From Tricholoma matsutake (taxonomy: Eukaryota > Basidiomycota > Agaricomycetes > Agaricales > Tricholomataceae), in NCBI GenBank assembly GCA_026075535.2, contig AP026540.1, positions 992,001 through 1,056,000 of the forward strand: a DNA stretch of 64,000 nucleotides, in the 5' to 3' direction. The notes beneath the pieces were generated by a model. It was not told the DNA's origin. It saw only the letters and a list, made by a program, of their open reading frames with translations, and made no database searches. The translations under genes were made by a program, and so were the position numbers. This document shows positions 1-12,156 of the stretch, in pieces (positions within the stretch are counted from its first letter, which is position 1; each line of letters opens with the position of its first letter).

Positions 1-1344
1 GAAACCGGCTCTCTGCAGTCCAGTCCAGTCTGACAACCGGTTGCAGCTGGTTTGGGCCACAACTGGTCATCAACCAACTTGAGTCGGTCTAAACCTACAT
101 TATATACATAATATATTCTAAAACTAAGATAATGCCCCTCACAGGCAGGGGCCTGTGAGCGAGCATGTAGGTAGTACAATAAATAAAAAATACACCCTAC
201 CTCGCAGGATGTGCAAGGAGGGGGCTGTGAGCAGCAAGCAGGCTGCTGGGTCATTCGTTGTTGTTGCTGTTGTTGTTGTCCTATCATCATCATCAGTGTT
301 GTCCCTTCATTGTTGTTGTCCCTTTGTTGTTCCCCATCGTCGTCATTGTCCTATCATCTATCGTTGTCATCGTCATTGTCCTACCGTTGTCGTTGTTGTT
401 GTCCTATCATCATTGTTGTTGTTGTCCTATCGTTGTTGTTGTTGTCATCCTAGCATCGTCCTCATTGTCGTCCTATCGTTGTCATCATCGTTGTCCTATC
501 GTTGTTGTTGTTGTTGTCCTATCGTTGTTGTCCTAGCTGTCCTATCGTCATCGTCATCATTGTCCTAGCATCGTCCTCATTGTCCTATCGTCATCATCAT
601 CATCCTATTGTCATCATCTTCTGAGTTGTCCCATTGTTGTTCTTCTGGTCATCATTCTCCTGTCAGCACCTGCATCTCCCCCTGTGAGCAGTGGCTCGCA
701 GGCTAGGTGGTGGTGCTGTGTTGGGGTAGAGGTCGGCAGCTGGACGTCGTCATCAGGAAAAGAAAGAACCTTAAAGAAGAAAAAGAAAAAGTTAGTTGAA
801 TAAATAGTAAAACAAAACATACCTGAGCCAAAATGACACTATTCATTGTTTTGGCTTGCTTTATGTTCAGTTGTTTGAGTTGTCGTCGTCCTCAGCAACC
901 CCAACTCACCCTATGAGCAGTGGCTCGCAGGCGTGGTGGTGTTGCTGTGTTGTTGTTGTTGTTAATGTTGTTGTTGGTCGTGGTTTGGAATGGTGTCTGC
1001 AAGTGGCACCACTTTTTCATTTGGGTGTGCAAACATGACCAAATGGTCCATGCACAGCCCAAGGTATATAAACCCTCGCTTTTGGCTTCATTTCCCTTGG
1101 GCACATCCCCACTTTTTTATTATTATTTGTAATTAGTATGTCTACATTAGTATGCAATGTATACCAGTCCAAACCAGTTCAAACTGACCTTAGTCGGTCT
1201 TTCATACATGTGTAATCTGGACAACCGCAACCGGTTTATTAAGAAATCTGAGGCAACCGCAACCGCAAAAGCAACCAGACTGCAGTTCAGTCCAGTCCAG
1301 TTCTGGTTTTTTTCCGGTTCGATGAACCGGACCTTCAAATGCTA
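1..1344. mobile_element. non-autonomous hAT derivative, left end outside window
   Basis: The right end, read on the minus strand, starts TAGCATTTGAAGGTCCGG and continues with an AACCGG-rich subterminal stretch. This closely matches the left terminus (TAGTGTTTAAAGGTCCG) of the full hAT element at 5633. The left edge of the window (GAAACCGGCTCTCTGCAG) looks like the opposite subterminal region, so only about 25 bp seem to be missing. The inside has no transposase, only a trinucleotide-rich core. I infer a deletion derivative mobilised by the same hAT family. The outer target duplication cannot be checked because the left end is cut off; the right copy would be the eight bases after 1344. Confidence 0.72.
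245..615. repeat. GTTGTTGTCCTATCRTC minisatellite
   Basis: About 370 bp made of alternating (GTT)n and (ATC/GTC)n runs separated by GTCCTA. The open reading frames over it are chains of Val, Ser, Leu and Cys and are a by-product of the repeat. It forms the core of the hAT derivative. A similar but shorter (GTT)n run lies near 945-980. Confidence 0.85.
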
Positions 1345-1352
1345 GGTGTAGT

Positions 1353-2857
1353 TAACTTAGTCAGGGAGTTATACAATACAAATACAGGATGTTCAGCAAT
1401 ATAGAACATTGAATACAAGGCAAAAATATTGTGAAAACCATGGTGTATACACTCGGTGTCACACCTGTGGTGTTTCACAACAGACCATGGTAAAACACTG
1501 TCACCGCGGTTGCAGTGTTAGGATGGGTGCGGTGTTGTCAGGTGTGGGTGTAGTGTGTGAAATTTTGCCCATGGTGTGACCCATGCTACACCCTAAACAT
1601 GGTTGTCCAGCCGCCTTGCAGGAATGGGGCTCTGGACAACAGAGATAGAGTGAGCATACATACCCTTTTGGGGCAAGGAGGGGAGAGAACCACCTGCAAC
1701 AGGCCAAGTCAACATCAGCATATGCATATGGAAATGGTGACAAACTTCGAGAGGAGTCGAAATATGTAGGCTTTGTTCAGGTGGTGAAAGCCAGGCCCTC
1801 AACAGAAATAGCTGAAGCAATACTGTGAAAATTCAACACCATCCCCCAAAGGGTGGTGTCATGACAGATATCCTGATGAAAAGGTGCTAGGGTAACTTTG
1901 TGAACAGTCCGCAGGGAGTCAGGGGCACCAATTAACCCTTCCAATACAATTGCACACTTGGAGATGACACCAATCATGACACCGACAGTGACAGAGTTTG
2001 GGGAAGAAAGTTTTAACCGACCATGGTCACTGTAAAACAAACCTGGATCAGCGCAGGTGGAGTTGACAAACATGCCAGATCTTGTGAACAAAAGAGCCCA
2101 TATCTCGCGACTACCATAATGTTTAGCATTGGTAAAAGTGTCATAAATGTTCACTTACCTGATCGCCTTGGTGCTAACCAGACCTTGGAGATCCTTGATA
2201 GTTACGATCGCAGTTCCTATTGTTGAGACATAAGAAAACTGCTTGATGGTATGGAAGGTCCTATCAACCAATGGTGGAATGTGAATGAAGAAGTACAATG
2301 GATAACACACCCTAATTCAGGAAGACCTTTGTAGGGGGTCTTGAACAGCCCTAAGCATAACATCGATAGAAGGATCCTTGTCCACAGAACTATAAACAGA
2401 GTAGATGTCAAAACACAACCAAAAGAGATGTCAAAACACAACCAAAAGGTAAAACATAAACTGAATAAATGTCAAAGATAACTCACAGATCTTCTTTGTC
2501 ATCCACTCCTTCTCAATCTTGACTATCAATCACATCTTTTTTATCACCGACTTCAGAGACATTGTCATCAGTAGCATCCATACTGCCTTCTCGGGTACTG
2601 GTGGAGTCTTGAACAGGTTTGTCTGCTTCAGTCACCTCTGTATCAATAAAGGGTGATGCTAAAAGGGCACCACCAGATTTTCTGCAAACAGAAAATTACA
2701 GTCGAGGTAGAGGCAAAAACAAGTGTACCCGCATGTACGTCGGTGTTTCAGGCCATTCTAGATCAGATAGAATGGGGCTGGTGGCCTTCAAAAGTCTTTT
2801 TCGACCCACCTTAACAGGAGGAGGAGACTCATTCCTGTAACAACAAAGATAAGCAGT
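1353..2857. other. unassigned stretch, probable decayed minus-strand exons
   Basis: No recognisable protein. The longest minus-strand frame (1777-2154, 125 codons) has no family I know. Minus-strand splice-like signals recur: a GTAAGT donor near 2155, a GTGAGT donor near 2485 and CAG acceptors near 2685 and 2833. The stretch therefore looks like a decayed multi-exon gene, but I cannot build a model. Around 1440-1600 there are several short inverted CACGGTGT/ACACCGTG-like motifs that could be the end of another transposon. Confidence 0.3.
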
Positions 2858-4067
2858 GTGATGATAGGTTGTCTCCTTGGCTCAAAGGCCGATTCACCAT
2901 TTCAACCACATTCCAATCACATCAGATAACTCACACAAGGTCCCAGAAGCAGCGCGACCACTCCCGACCAAGTCTACCGAGCGCAATATCATATCGACCG
3001 TGTCGAAACATCACCAGCAACGTCGATCGTACTTAGAAACCACATTGCACAACTTTAGGACTACCTCGAAATGCCCTAAGATCCCTCTGAATGAACATCA
3101 AACATCCCCGATCAACCTCAAACAACCACAAACACGATCAAACATTGTCGACCATCATCAAATGTCATTGATCATCATTGAGCATTATCAATCGATATCA
3201 AGAGACTACGAGCGACATTGGGCACCACATTCACTATCTAAATGGTGGAATACCATGTGCCAGGAAGTATTCCAACTCATGCTCAAACCTGCTGATAATA
3301 GGTCAGCCTTGTTCCAAGTCCCTATCGCATACAGAACCTGCTGGATGAATTAGTGTGAGACTTAGCATGGTTTATACACAAAGGACAGTCCCTTTTTAGT
3401 TCTATACCCTTTATTACTCTTTCATCATATGATATATATCTTTCTTGTTCAGATTCCAGTCTCCTTTTTGGCCTCGTGCCTTAACTCATATCTTTTGCCT
3501 CATGTTCTACACATGTTTCTCATTCCATTTTAGGAAGTTTCTTTAAAACATATAAAACTCTGTAGTATCTACTTGGAAATACAAGAAATTGTCTTCACCT
3601 ATCGTCTCATATACAGTTCTAAGCATCCAATCAATCTTCTAAAACAATCTAAGTCTCTACAAGTTTTCTCGATCGACGAGAAACCTCTGTGATCATCGTC
3701 CTCCTCGATCTTCCTTCAATCCTCTTGTCGCTAGCACTAGTAACCAGTCCAACACTTGATAGCCTTTGTATACTATTGACCTATTGAAAGGTCCTCCGAA
3801 TTCACACATCAACCATTGACGATAAACATTGTTCACCATCGATCTCGTCGATCGTCCTCAATATTGATTGATACTTGATCAAACTGCCCCAAACACCTTC
3901 ATCTCCTATAGCACTACCTTCACGACTAGTACCAACTAGTCATCTTCCCATAGGTTGGACCATGAACATTCGGAATGTCTTGCACCCTTCCTCTGACTCG
4001 TCGCAAATATCATCGGTTGCCTCATCGGCTGTTTTGGTGGTTTTCCCAGGTTGAGTATCATCAGCGA
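2858..4067. mobile_element. solo Ty3/gypsy LTR (copy A, 2862-4063)
   Basis: Starts TGATAGGTTGTCTCC and ends GAGTATCATCA, matching the start and end of copy D at 62180-63705. A terminal stretch (roughly 3980-4063) is shared with all four LTR copies in the window. It is flanked by GTGA (2858-2861) and GCGA (4064-4067), a 4-bp target duplication with one C/T difference. No internal domain follows, so it is a solo LTR left by recombination. The 158-codon frame starting at 2877 lies in the LTR and is not a gene. Confidence 0.85.
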
Positions 4068-5624
4068 ACCAAAGCAAGATTAGAAGAAATCATACCTGAC
4101 ATCATCAGCATCCTCAGAATCAAGAGCCCATACAACGCGACTGTGACAGTCCTGAATGCGAACCATTTTTTGTCTGGCAAAGAATTATTTAAGATAACAC
4201 AAAAGGTAGGGTCACATATGGTGAGGCAGCTGGTTGTTCCTTGGTTGAATTGCCTTCGGCATACTTTGCCTTTTCTGTCTTCACCTTGACTCACCTAGAA
4301 GAGGGGTAAGTATGACAACAGGTCTGCAAGGAAAGCTGTACTCTGGGCATGGATCCAAGCGAGTAACAGGGATTTGAGATGATCTGAGGGAGATATCGTC
4401 AGATCAAAAATTAAAAAACAAAGCTGGACACCATGACATACATCAATGCTATAGACTCTGCCATGGGGCTCGGAGGGGCAGGCTTGGGAGAAGGAGAAGC
4501 AACAGAAATACTGAATAAATAAACAGGAATGAAGGAGCGGTCACGTGTAGAATGCAACACAACAAACCAGTCAGGATCAAAAGAGGCAGCTCCTCCGGCG
4601 GCAGCCTGGAGAGTGGCCTGCACAACTTTTCTGAAATACAGGAATCATAAGAATGGCAAGGCAGACACATCAACTAAAGTGAGAATTAGAACTCACAAAA
4701 TCAACACTGGGGGCAATAGCCTATAGGCTGGAGATCCTGGAGCTGGAGGTGAACTAACAGTTTTCTTTTTCTTTGTCAGAGATGAAGGGACACTAATAAA
4801 CTCACTGAAAAATGTCAACAAAGCTGTAGGAAAAGAACCACAGCAAAATTCACATTCCAGAGTCACCATTGTCATCCAGTTCCTTATGCTTGCTGCTACT
4901 GAAGAACATCGGGTTAGAAAGTAAAATAAGGAAAGAGAAGGATAAACATCTAACCTGACGTCTATAAGTTATAAATAAGGGTCAGGAATGAATGACATAA
5001 AATGACAGGTACATATATTGTATTGACACCATTATTCCTACAACAAAAGGTTAGCAGAATGCTAAAACAAAACGTAACAAAAATGTATGGTGCACAGCTT
5101 TCACTTTACTGGAAAACAATATTGCAAAGTCAGCACAACAGCAAAATAACAAAATATATGACTACAGACCAAACATTGGCAGGCTTTCTGGGAGACATCG
5201 ACGAACAATAGAGATGAAGTTTTGGTCTAGTGACAGAGAGTGCAGAGATAAAATTTTTTTGCTGGAAACAGAAACTGTATGGTGACGCTGTTTTTATCCA
5301 AATTTGAGGGAAACAATGGAAAAACACCACATCATGAGAGTAAATAGTTTGATCAGCCTGTCAACGACGATCGTAGAACAGCTTAATGAAGATGGTTGGG
5401 GGCCTCGGGGTCATTTGATGAAAAAGAGAACCAACAGAGGGATTGGACAGCAACCTCAAGGCAACACTCCAATGGCAGGTATATGGTGAATGAGTCAGAT
5501 GATCTTCAAAGGGTGAAGAAGTCAGTCAAAACAAATCCCAATTTTGCGAGAAGTAACCATCATTATGGAGAACTAGGCAATGCATATACAAAATGGAGAA
5601 AGAAGCAGGGATTCCGGCATCTGA
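4068..5624 (-). other. decayed minus-strand exons of an unknown gene
   Basis: Short minus-strand frames (4061-4294, 4449-4673, 4693-4875) are separated by sequences with good minus-strand donors, for example GTGAGT near 4272 and 4692. This suggests one multi-exon gene that continues on the other side of LTR copy A. I recognise no domain. Plus-strand frames at 5304-5635 (for example 5396-5635, Lys/Asn-rich) may belong to the 5' part of the conserved gene that resumes at 10751 beyond the hAT insertion, but the frames do not join simply. Confidence 0.3.
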
Positions 5625-5632
5625 TACCTAAT
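5625..5632. repeat. target site duplication of hAT-1, left copy
   Basis: TACCTAAT lies immediately before the element and is repeated exactly at 10743-10750. Eight-bp duplications are the hallmark of the hAT superfamily. Confidence 0.93.
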
Positions 5633-5987
5633 TAGTGTTTAAAGGTCCGACTCATCAAACCGGAAAAAGACCAAAACCGGACCGGACCCAACCCAAAAGG
5701 ACTGGACCGTCGGTTGCGGTTCATCAAAATCTCAGGTGCAACTGGTTGCAGTCCCTTACAATTGAGTAGTTGTCAGAACTGCCAGAAACTGGTTGTAACC
5801 GGTGCAGAACCGGTCTTCTTGAATTACATTTTGACTTTCTACAGACTTTGTTACCACATATATATCTTTGCTGCTTGCAGACCCATCGACATTCCATTGA
5901 AAAGTTGTAATGAGCCACCAAACATCAGGAACCAAACAAGCCATGACTATATAATGGCTGCACTGGTAACCATGCACCTACTTCGAC

Positions 5988-8900
5988 ATGCCTCCCAAAG
6001 CCAGTAAAGGCAAAGCAAAGAAGTCCTCTGCACCTACAAAGAAACCAGTGACGCGTAATGCTGTCAAGGCAAAGAACACCCGAAAGTGACAGGCTGAAGA
6101 GGAAAGTAGCAACAGCGATTCTTCTGATGAACCGCCATCCCCAAAAAGGAAACCACATAAGTGGAAGAAACAACTTCCGGAAGTGCATGAAGACCATCAG
6201 ACCGACACAATCCCTGAAGAGGTCGATGAAGAACCTGATGACGAGGAAGATGGTGAAGCTGAAGGAGAGGGTAACGAGGTAAGTGACATTGTGTTTGCAT
6301 AGTTTCTGAGAACTTACATCTGTGCCAGGCTGAGACTGAACAGGAGAGCGGTCTTGAAGATCATCATCTCATCGAGGCCCCAACCAAGCTATCCATGAAG
6401 AAAGATAGTATGAAAGACTTGCTAACAATATTCTTGGACATTGTTATGGTTCAGTTTAAGAAGAAGGATGCCGTCGAGACTGTGAGGGGCTGGTGGTGCC
6501 TTCCATGCAAGTTAGTACAATCTATCTCGAAGGAGAATAAAGGCTTACTGGAAACTTGGAACAGAATGAATGAAAAAACTGTGAAGGTGAAATGTCTGAG
6601 GAAAACTTTCTTGACAGGGAGCAACTCCTCCTGTCACCAGCACATTCATCAACACTACAACTTGTACAAACAAAAATGCGATGACAACAACATACCTATG
6701 AACTACAGGGCCATCCCACCACATATCTTGAAGGAAATGGAAGCATTAAAGAAGCCGAAGCCGAAGCAGTCGACATTGGAGGGAGTTGCTATCACGGTCT
6801 CACGTCCAACACAGTTTACTCGAGAAGGGTTACTAGATGCCGTATCGAAGTTCGTCGCATGCGATGACCAGGTCAGTCATGCTTGGTGCCGCATGATCCA
6901 TTCAGAGTACTAAAACAAGCTGTCCATAGTCATTGGCGGTCGCAAGCAAGGCATCATTCAGGAATTGCCTCATTATCATGAGGCCAAAGACAATTATTCC
7001 TGACTTACCCAGTACACACACGGTTTCTGACTACATCCATAATCAGTTTGTTGCCCAGCTGAAGAAACTTAACACTGAAATTACAGTGAGCAATGAGAAG
7101 TTAGCAATGAAATTCCAACTCACTGACTCAGAATTTGTAGGCTGCACCTGGAAAGATTGCAACCATGAGCGATGGCTGGACTGCTGATAACACGAAAGGA
7201 TCATTTTTGGGGATGACGGCACATTGGATTGAAGTTAAGGATGCGGAATGGAAACTGCGAGCAGAAGTGGTCAGTTTTCAGCCAGTTTCAGGAGAGCATA
7301 GTGGTGTGAACTTGGGAAAGTACTTCATCGGCCTTTGCGATTGTGTGGGGATTACAAGTGACAAGAAGTCAAAAGTGACAAGAAGTCAAAAGTGACAAGA
7401 AGTCAAAAGTGACAAGAAGTCAAAAGTGAGTAGTAAGGCTGTGCTCGATGAGATTGTTGATAACACATGCCTTGCAGCTTCAGACCATAACACTTGACAA
7501 CGCTTCAAACAATAATACCAGCTGCGAAACGATCGAACATCAGCATAATCGCCGACTACTAGAGTGGAGTGCTAATGAGAACCAGCTCCCATGCATATGA
7601 GTTCTTGTTACATATTAGAGATGACAGCTCACGTTCGGGTATTGTCACGGTCTTTCAGATGTCTTGAACACGTAGTGAACCTCGCTAATGTCGCCATCAT
7701 GACTCATATCACAAAGATCGCAGCTATCGAGAACGCCAACACTATCTGGGAGTATGATCCGGAGTTACCAGGCAACCAAGTGCTAGGAGGATCACTCAAT
7801 GTAGTTGTGGCTATTCGCACTCTCGCTGTTAAAGTACATGTTTAACAAACTCAACAATATTGTTAAGCTGATTGTCTATGTAATTTCTCAGATTCAGTCA
7901 TCTGGACAACATATCGAATACTTTCAGAAACTTCAGCTACAGTGCAAGATCGTTACGCCACTCAAGATACCCTTGCATGGCAATACCCGATGGGGATCAG
8001 CTCATAAGATGTTAGATGGATCTTATAAATTATGACAGGTGAGTACCACATGCTCAAGATGAGTCTCCATAGTTATTGAAACATCAACAGGCCGTTGATG
8101 TGTTCATCACGTCTGCTGATCAACTGTATGGCCCCATTACAACTTTGCGTCATGAGGGACGCATCGTCAAAAAGATCCTGTGGTCAGCCTTCAAGCTTTC
8201 TAACAGAGACTGGATGAGGGTGTTGGACACTAGAAATATCCTTGCAGTACGTATTCATATTCTTACTCTCCTACTACTTGAACTCAAGCTTACTGTTTAT
8301 AGGACTCAAATTGCATACAGCATCAGTTTTTGGCTGAAAAGCAGCCTACATTGTGGCGTGCACTGCCACTGATTGAAGAACTTCAGATGGCATGGGAGGC
8401 GAAACACAATGATCCAAGATATGTTCTCTATCAGGGTGCTATTCAAGATGGGCTCGACAAACTAAAGAAATACTATTCCCACTTCGATCAGAAGCCAGCC
8501 TTTATTCTAGCACTCAGTGAGTCTTCTCAGCTTGATTACAAGTAGAAAAATGGTTGCTAACAGTGCTGAGAGTAGTCCTTCATCCATACTACAAACTTGC
8601 TTACATCAAGCTAGCATGGGGTGGTGCAGAAGAGCAGGCAGCCGAAAAGATGGCAGGTAATCGAAATGCAAAAAACTGGAAGGATGAAGCGAGAAAGGTT
8701 GTAGAAATGGAGGTAATAGCGATTTCATATCAATCTTGGTTTTCATTCACTGACAAATTTCAGATGGAAAGATACTGGACGAACCACCCACGATCAATGC
8801 CCATCACTACTCTGAGCACTCCAACCAACGATGCGGACGGCGTTACAGCTTCCGTGTCCATCGTTTCTGATTTCGATCGATATTGTTGGACTCTGGTGGC

Positions 8901-9387
8901 TGTCGAGGAAGATGAAGGATGGCAGGCTGAACTATGGCGGTATCTGAAGGATATGCCTGCCGATGTGACTGTGGAGACCAATATCATACATTGGTGGCAG
9001 GTGCGTCAATTTAATTCAATTCATTCTATCTCGTATCTAAGATCTCGCATCATGCAGAACAATCACAGGCTTTATCCCACCCTTGGATGTATGGCACTCG
9101 ACATTCTCCCTATCCCTGCATCTTCCATTCCTTGCGAGCATCTCTTTTCCACTGCCAAAGAAATTGCAGACGATTGTCGCGCGCGCTTGGGTCCCAAGAA
9201 GTTTGAGGAACTCCAAGTCATGAAATTTGCATGGTGTAACAACATTCCTGATCTCACCGCTTGGAATTCTAGCAATGTTGAGGAGGTGGATGATCTTGAG
9301 GAATTTCGAGAGCTGTTAAATTGTGATGACTGGCAGAATAAGTTTGATGGGCTTGAACATGAGCATCCTTTCACAGAAGGCATTTAG
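5988..9387 (+). pseudogene. hAT transposase of hAT-1, multi-exon, probably inactivated
   Basis: RNase H-like DDE transposase of the hAT superfamily. Early exons read as 5988-6278, 6329-6871, 6930-7085 and 7141 onward, with introns of 50-58 bp. Exon 1 is basic then acidic (MPPKASKGKAKK, DEEDGEAEGEGNE). Exon 2 has a BED-like finger (CLPC, later HQHIHQHY). Exon 4 gives AAPGKIATMSDGWTADN followed by MTAHWIE, the first catalytic Asp region; LDNASNNNTS follows near 7490, then RCLEHVVNLAN and NTRWGSAHKML. The last exon, after an intron at 9001-9057, has the hAT C-terminal dimerisation block (DILPIPASSIPCEHLFS, then RARLGPKKFEELQVMKFAW). A TGA interrupts exon 1 at 6087-6089. A 17-bp tandem repeat (7357-7424) lies near a splice junction. 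The middle exon borders are uncertain. Confidence 0.85.
7357..7424. repeat. 17-bp tandem repeat, four copies
   Basis: AGTGACAAGAAGTCAAA is repeated four times without change inside the hAT-1 transposase gene, just after the coding block for GLCDCVGIT. Seventeen is not a multiple of three, so each copy shifts the frame. The array is probably intronic or damaging. Confidence 0.9.
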
Positions 9388-10534
9388 AGTTGATGTGGAC
9401 ATTTAGAATTACTACACTTAGAACATACCATGATATCAAGCTCAAGTATAATATAGCTATCTAATTGATGTGTCCTCAATTTTGAATTCACAAATGTTAT
9501 CTACACCAACGACTGGAGAATCTTGGACTGAATTGCAACTATGCATATTCAAGTTATCGACGTCAACAACACGATAAGATACTTAAAGGTATGTGCATAG
9601 TGCAGAGTACATGGAGAGTCTTGAACCAGAAGATGATCATGTTGCCTGTGAGCAGTATGTGATTACTTGGTGATTACTACTACTTTAAACTTGACGAACA
9701 TAATCATTATTATAATTGACCCAGCAACTACTTGTAATTCAACTCCATTCTAACTGCAGCTGGATCCTGCATATGTACACACCATATGAGTTGTAGCATG
9801 GTCTACAACCTCCACTTGGGCCTTTCCAATGCTGCCTCACTTCTGCCACTGTCGGATAAGATTAGATAACACTTCAGATGGAGCTGAATATTGGGGTATA
9901 TATATCAGTAGCATTTTCGAACACCTTTTCTCTTACCCCCACATCTGCAGGGCAGCGTCGACTTTCGCCAACATTATTACCTTTGGTTATCATTCACTTA
10001 CCCACTCGATGTCATCTACTCACTCACCTGCCATCCTTTCTGTTGTTCATGATTGTGTGGCTTCAACCTCAGCTGTTCCCTCCCAGTCTGCCAATTTTTC
10101 CATTGGATCGGTGGACGCTCTGCGCTATGGTGAGCTGTGGGTATATATGTCTGGGAGTTCAGATATGACGAGGGCTTCTGTATCATAGTGGCATGTAGTA
10201 ACATCTTGCATTTCATGTTTCTGTTCACTGAATGAATCATTTTTAATAGCAATGTCAAACCCAGTATCCAACCCTTGCATTGATGGCCTTGGATTATGTG
10301 CGCACCAATGTTTCTCATCCCACCTATTCCAAGTTATGAGTTGTCATACCTTTCAATTGACTTGCCTGTAAGTCATTGTCTTCGTGGCCATTGTTTCTCG
10401 TTCTGAGTCTACATCTAGTGCTCCCTATTAGTGCTTCATATTTTACTGGATTTTAGTCTACATGGATTAACCTGACTACGTTGTGACTTGCCACTAGTTT
10501 TTGTTATGTTACATACATATTTACACCCTAGAAA
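9388..10534. other. 3' part of hAT-1 without a recognised gene
   Basis: After the transposase stop there is about 1.1 kb before the right subterminal repeats. The largest frame (9829-10188, 119 codons, Ser/His-rich) resembles nothing I know and overlaps frames in other registers, so I treat it as non-coding. Confidence 0.4.
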
Positions 10535-10742
10535 GCTGGTTTGAACCAACTTACACCGGTTGTAGACTGGTTTGGGTTGAACTGGTCCAAACTGGTTGTA
10601 GCATGAAGTCGGACTGCAATGGACCGACCCTTTTGGGTCTGGTCCGGTTCAATGTAAGCTGTCGAGGTTAGAAAACTGGTCCCAGTTCCAGTTTACCAAT
10701 AAAATGGTGAAAAACTGGACCTGACCAGACTGTTAAACACTA

Positions 10743-10750
10743 TACCTAAT
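10743..10750. repeat. target site duplication of hAT-1, right copy
   Basis: TACCTAAT, identical to 5625-5632. Confidence 0.93.
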
Positions 10751-12156
10751 TGGAAAACCATTTGATGGCTTACATCCAGATCGATACTGAAGGCTTCATG
10801 ATACCACAAGGCCATTTCACCCAAAAGCAGTTGAAAAAAAGCCAAACTGAGAGGTCAAGGTTGGACTGTGCAAAGGAGCTTGCAACATAAGACACATTAG
10901 GTGTGTCTAACCCCTCAAAACAGGAAGATAACATTGTCAGAATAAGGAATGCAATAACCAGCAAAATATACCACCTGCATGGAACACTGGATGGACAAGA
11001 AAAACTGCACGAAGGATCAAATCTGCACAAGTCAGCTGCAAATCTAACAAGCCAACCTTAAACACATGCACCATCACTAACCACAGCCAGAAAGTGCGAT
11101 GGATTCAAAGTATGACATTATGGCAGCAAGTAAGTACCATATACATATGCGAGAAGGCAAAACTGACTTACACATCAATAGTGCAATGCATTGGAGCAAA
11201 GCACATCCCAGAACAACGAGACGAATAACCGCAGGTTGTCAAGTCTGACGAAGGTATGTACATCATCAACAATAGTTAAACTTTCACATAATGCACCATA
11301 TACAAACAGGATGCAGAATGGAGCTCAGTGTTCCATGTTGAGTGTTTTGAAGGTCTGAAGACATGGCAGTTAATGAAGTACGATGAAGACAGCATCCCAG
11401 AGGAAGCAGTTTTCATGATACAAGGAGTTTTGAGTAACAAAAACCTACCACCAGTAATGGACAAACCACAGTAAGAAATGTTCATAATAAGAGAATGGTA
11501 CTGAATATGGCGCACAGTACAACATCCCAGATATGATACCTTCAACAAGGCATTACATTGACTGGTCTTGGCACCCCCACATTTGAATGGGCAGTAGATG
11601 CTGCACAGGAGATCTACAGATTGTTTGACCAAAGCTTTGAAGATGGCATGCTCGAAAGCTGGATGACCTCAACTACTCAGTCAACAACTGGATGTAGCCT
11701 CAACGCATCAAACAGATACGTAACATCTAAGAAAGATGCACCACAAATGGTCCATATCCCATTCTCTCCTGCCATTAATCCCCGTGGTTTTCTGGAGCAG
11801 ATGCTGAAGGGAAGCTACATCCATGGAGACGACAATACAGTGGAGTACTACCAAGTCTACAAAAACCAGGATGGCACCAGAAGGTGAGCTAAAAGCTGAC
11901 TGCTTGAACAATCATGGAATTTCACAGAGCATCAACATAGATTTCAAGCTGTGGGACCTCACACCTTCCATATTGGTGACATCATTGAGATACAAGTCTC
12001 ATTCATCGTAGTGCCTCTGAAGGAACAAAAATACAAGATGCTGGTGGTTCTGCACTCGATCACCCTGTTGAACAAAGTGTACAGCCAGGTTAGTATTTGC
12101 CTCAACAACCCCCGCTATGTACTTACCAGCAATCAAAGGAATTGATGAAAAAATGA
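10751..12156 (+). CDS. conserved Agaricomycete hypothetical protein, partial
   Basis: Plus-strand exon series. About 11304-11471 gives DAEWSSVFHVECFEGLKTW to NKNLPPVMDKPQ. 11552-11883 gives ITLTGLGTPTFEWAVDAA to VEYYQVYKNQDGTR. A 57-bp intron (11884-11940) rejoins the frame at 11941-12088 as FQAVGPHTFHIGDIIEIQ, VSFIVVPLKEQKYKM and LHSITLL. A GTTAGT donor follows and the last exon may end at 12156. These blocks match a large uncharacterised family that I recall from Agaricomycetes, usually near transposons; no function is known to me. Between 11471 and 11552 two overlapping frames both look family-like, so a small deletion and frameshift is likely. Shorter exons at 10765-11040 probably belong upstream. 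hAT-1 sits directly in front and may have split the gene. Confidence 0.5.

Larger units (their letters stand above)
5633..10742 (+). mobile_element. hAT-1, near-complete hAT transposon (5110 bp)
   Basis: The left end reads TAGTGTTTAAAGGTCC and the right end, on the minus strand, reads TAGTGTTTAACAGTCTGG: short imperfect terminal inverted repeats beginning TAGTGTTTAA. Both subterminal regions (5640-5830 and 10535-10735) are packed with AACCGGTTG/CAACCGGTT-like motifs, presumably transposase binding sites. Perfect 8-bp target duplications TACCTAAT flank it. The inside carries a spliced hAT transposase on the plus strand. The perfect duplication argues for a fairly recent insertion, although the transposase already has at least one nonsense codon. 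Confidence 0.95.

Noticed and set aside
155..568. Open reading frame of 137 codons at the left edge
   Set aside because: It is a translation of the GTT/ATC repeat; all three frames are open and give runs of Val, Ser, Leu and Cys.
2877..3353. 158-codon plus-strand frame
   Set aside because: It lies wholly within LTR copy A and its counterpart in copy D has other stops and frames.
9829..10188. 119-codon frame in the 3' part of hAT-1
   Set aside because: No relatives recognised and overlapping frames on both strands are equally open.
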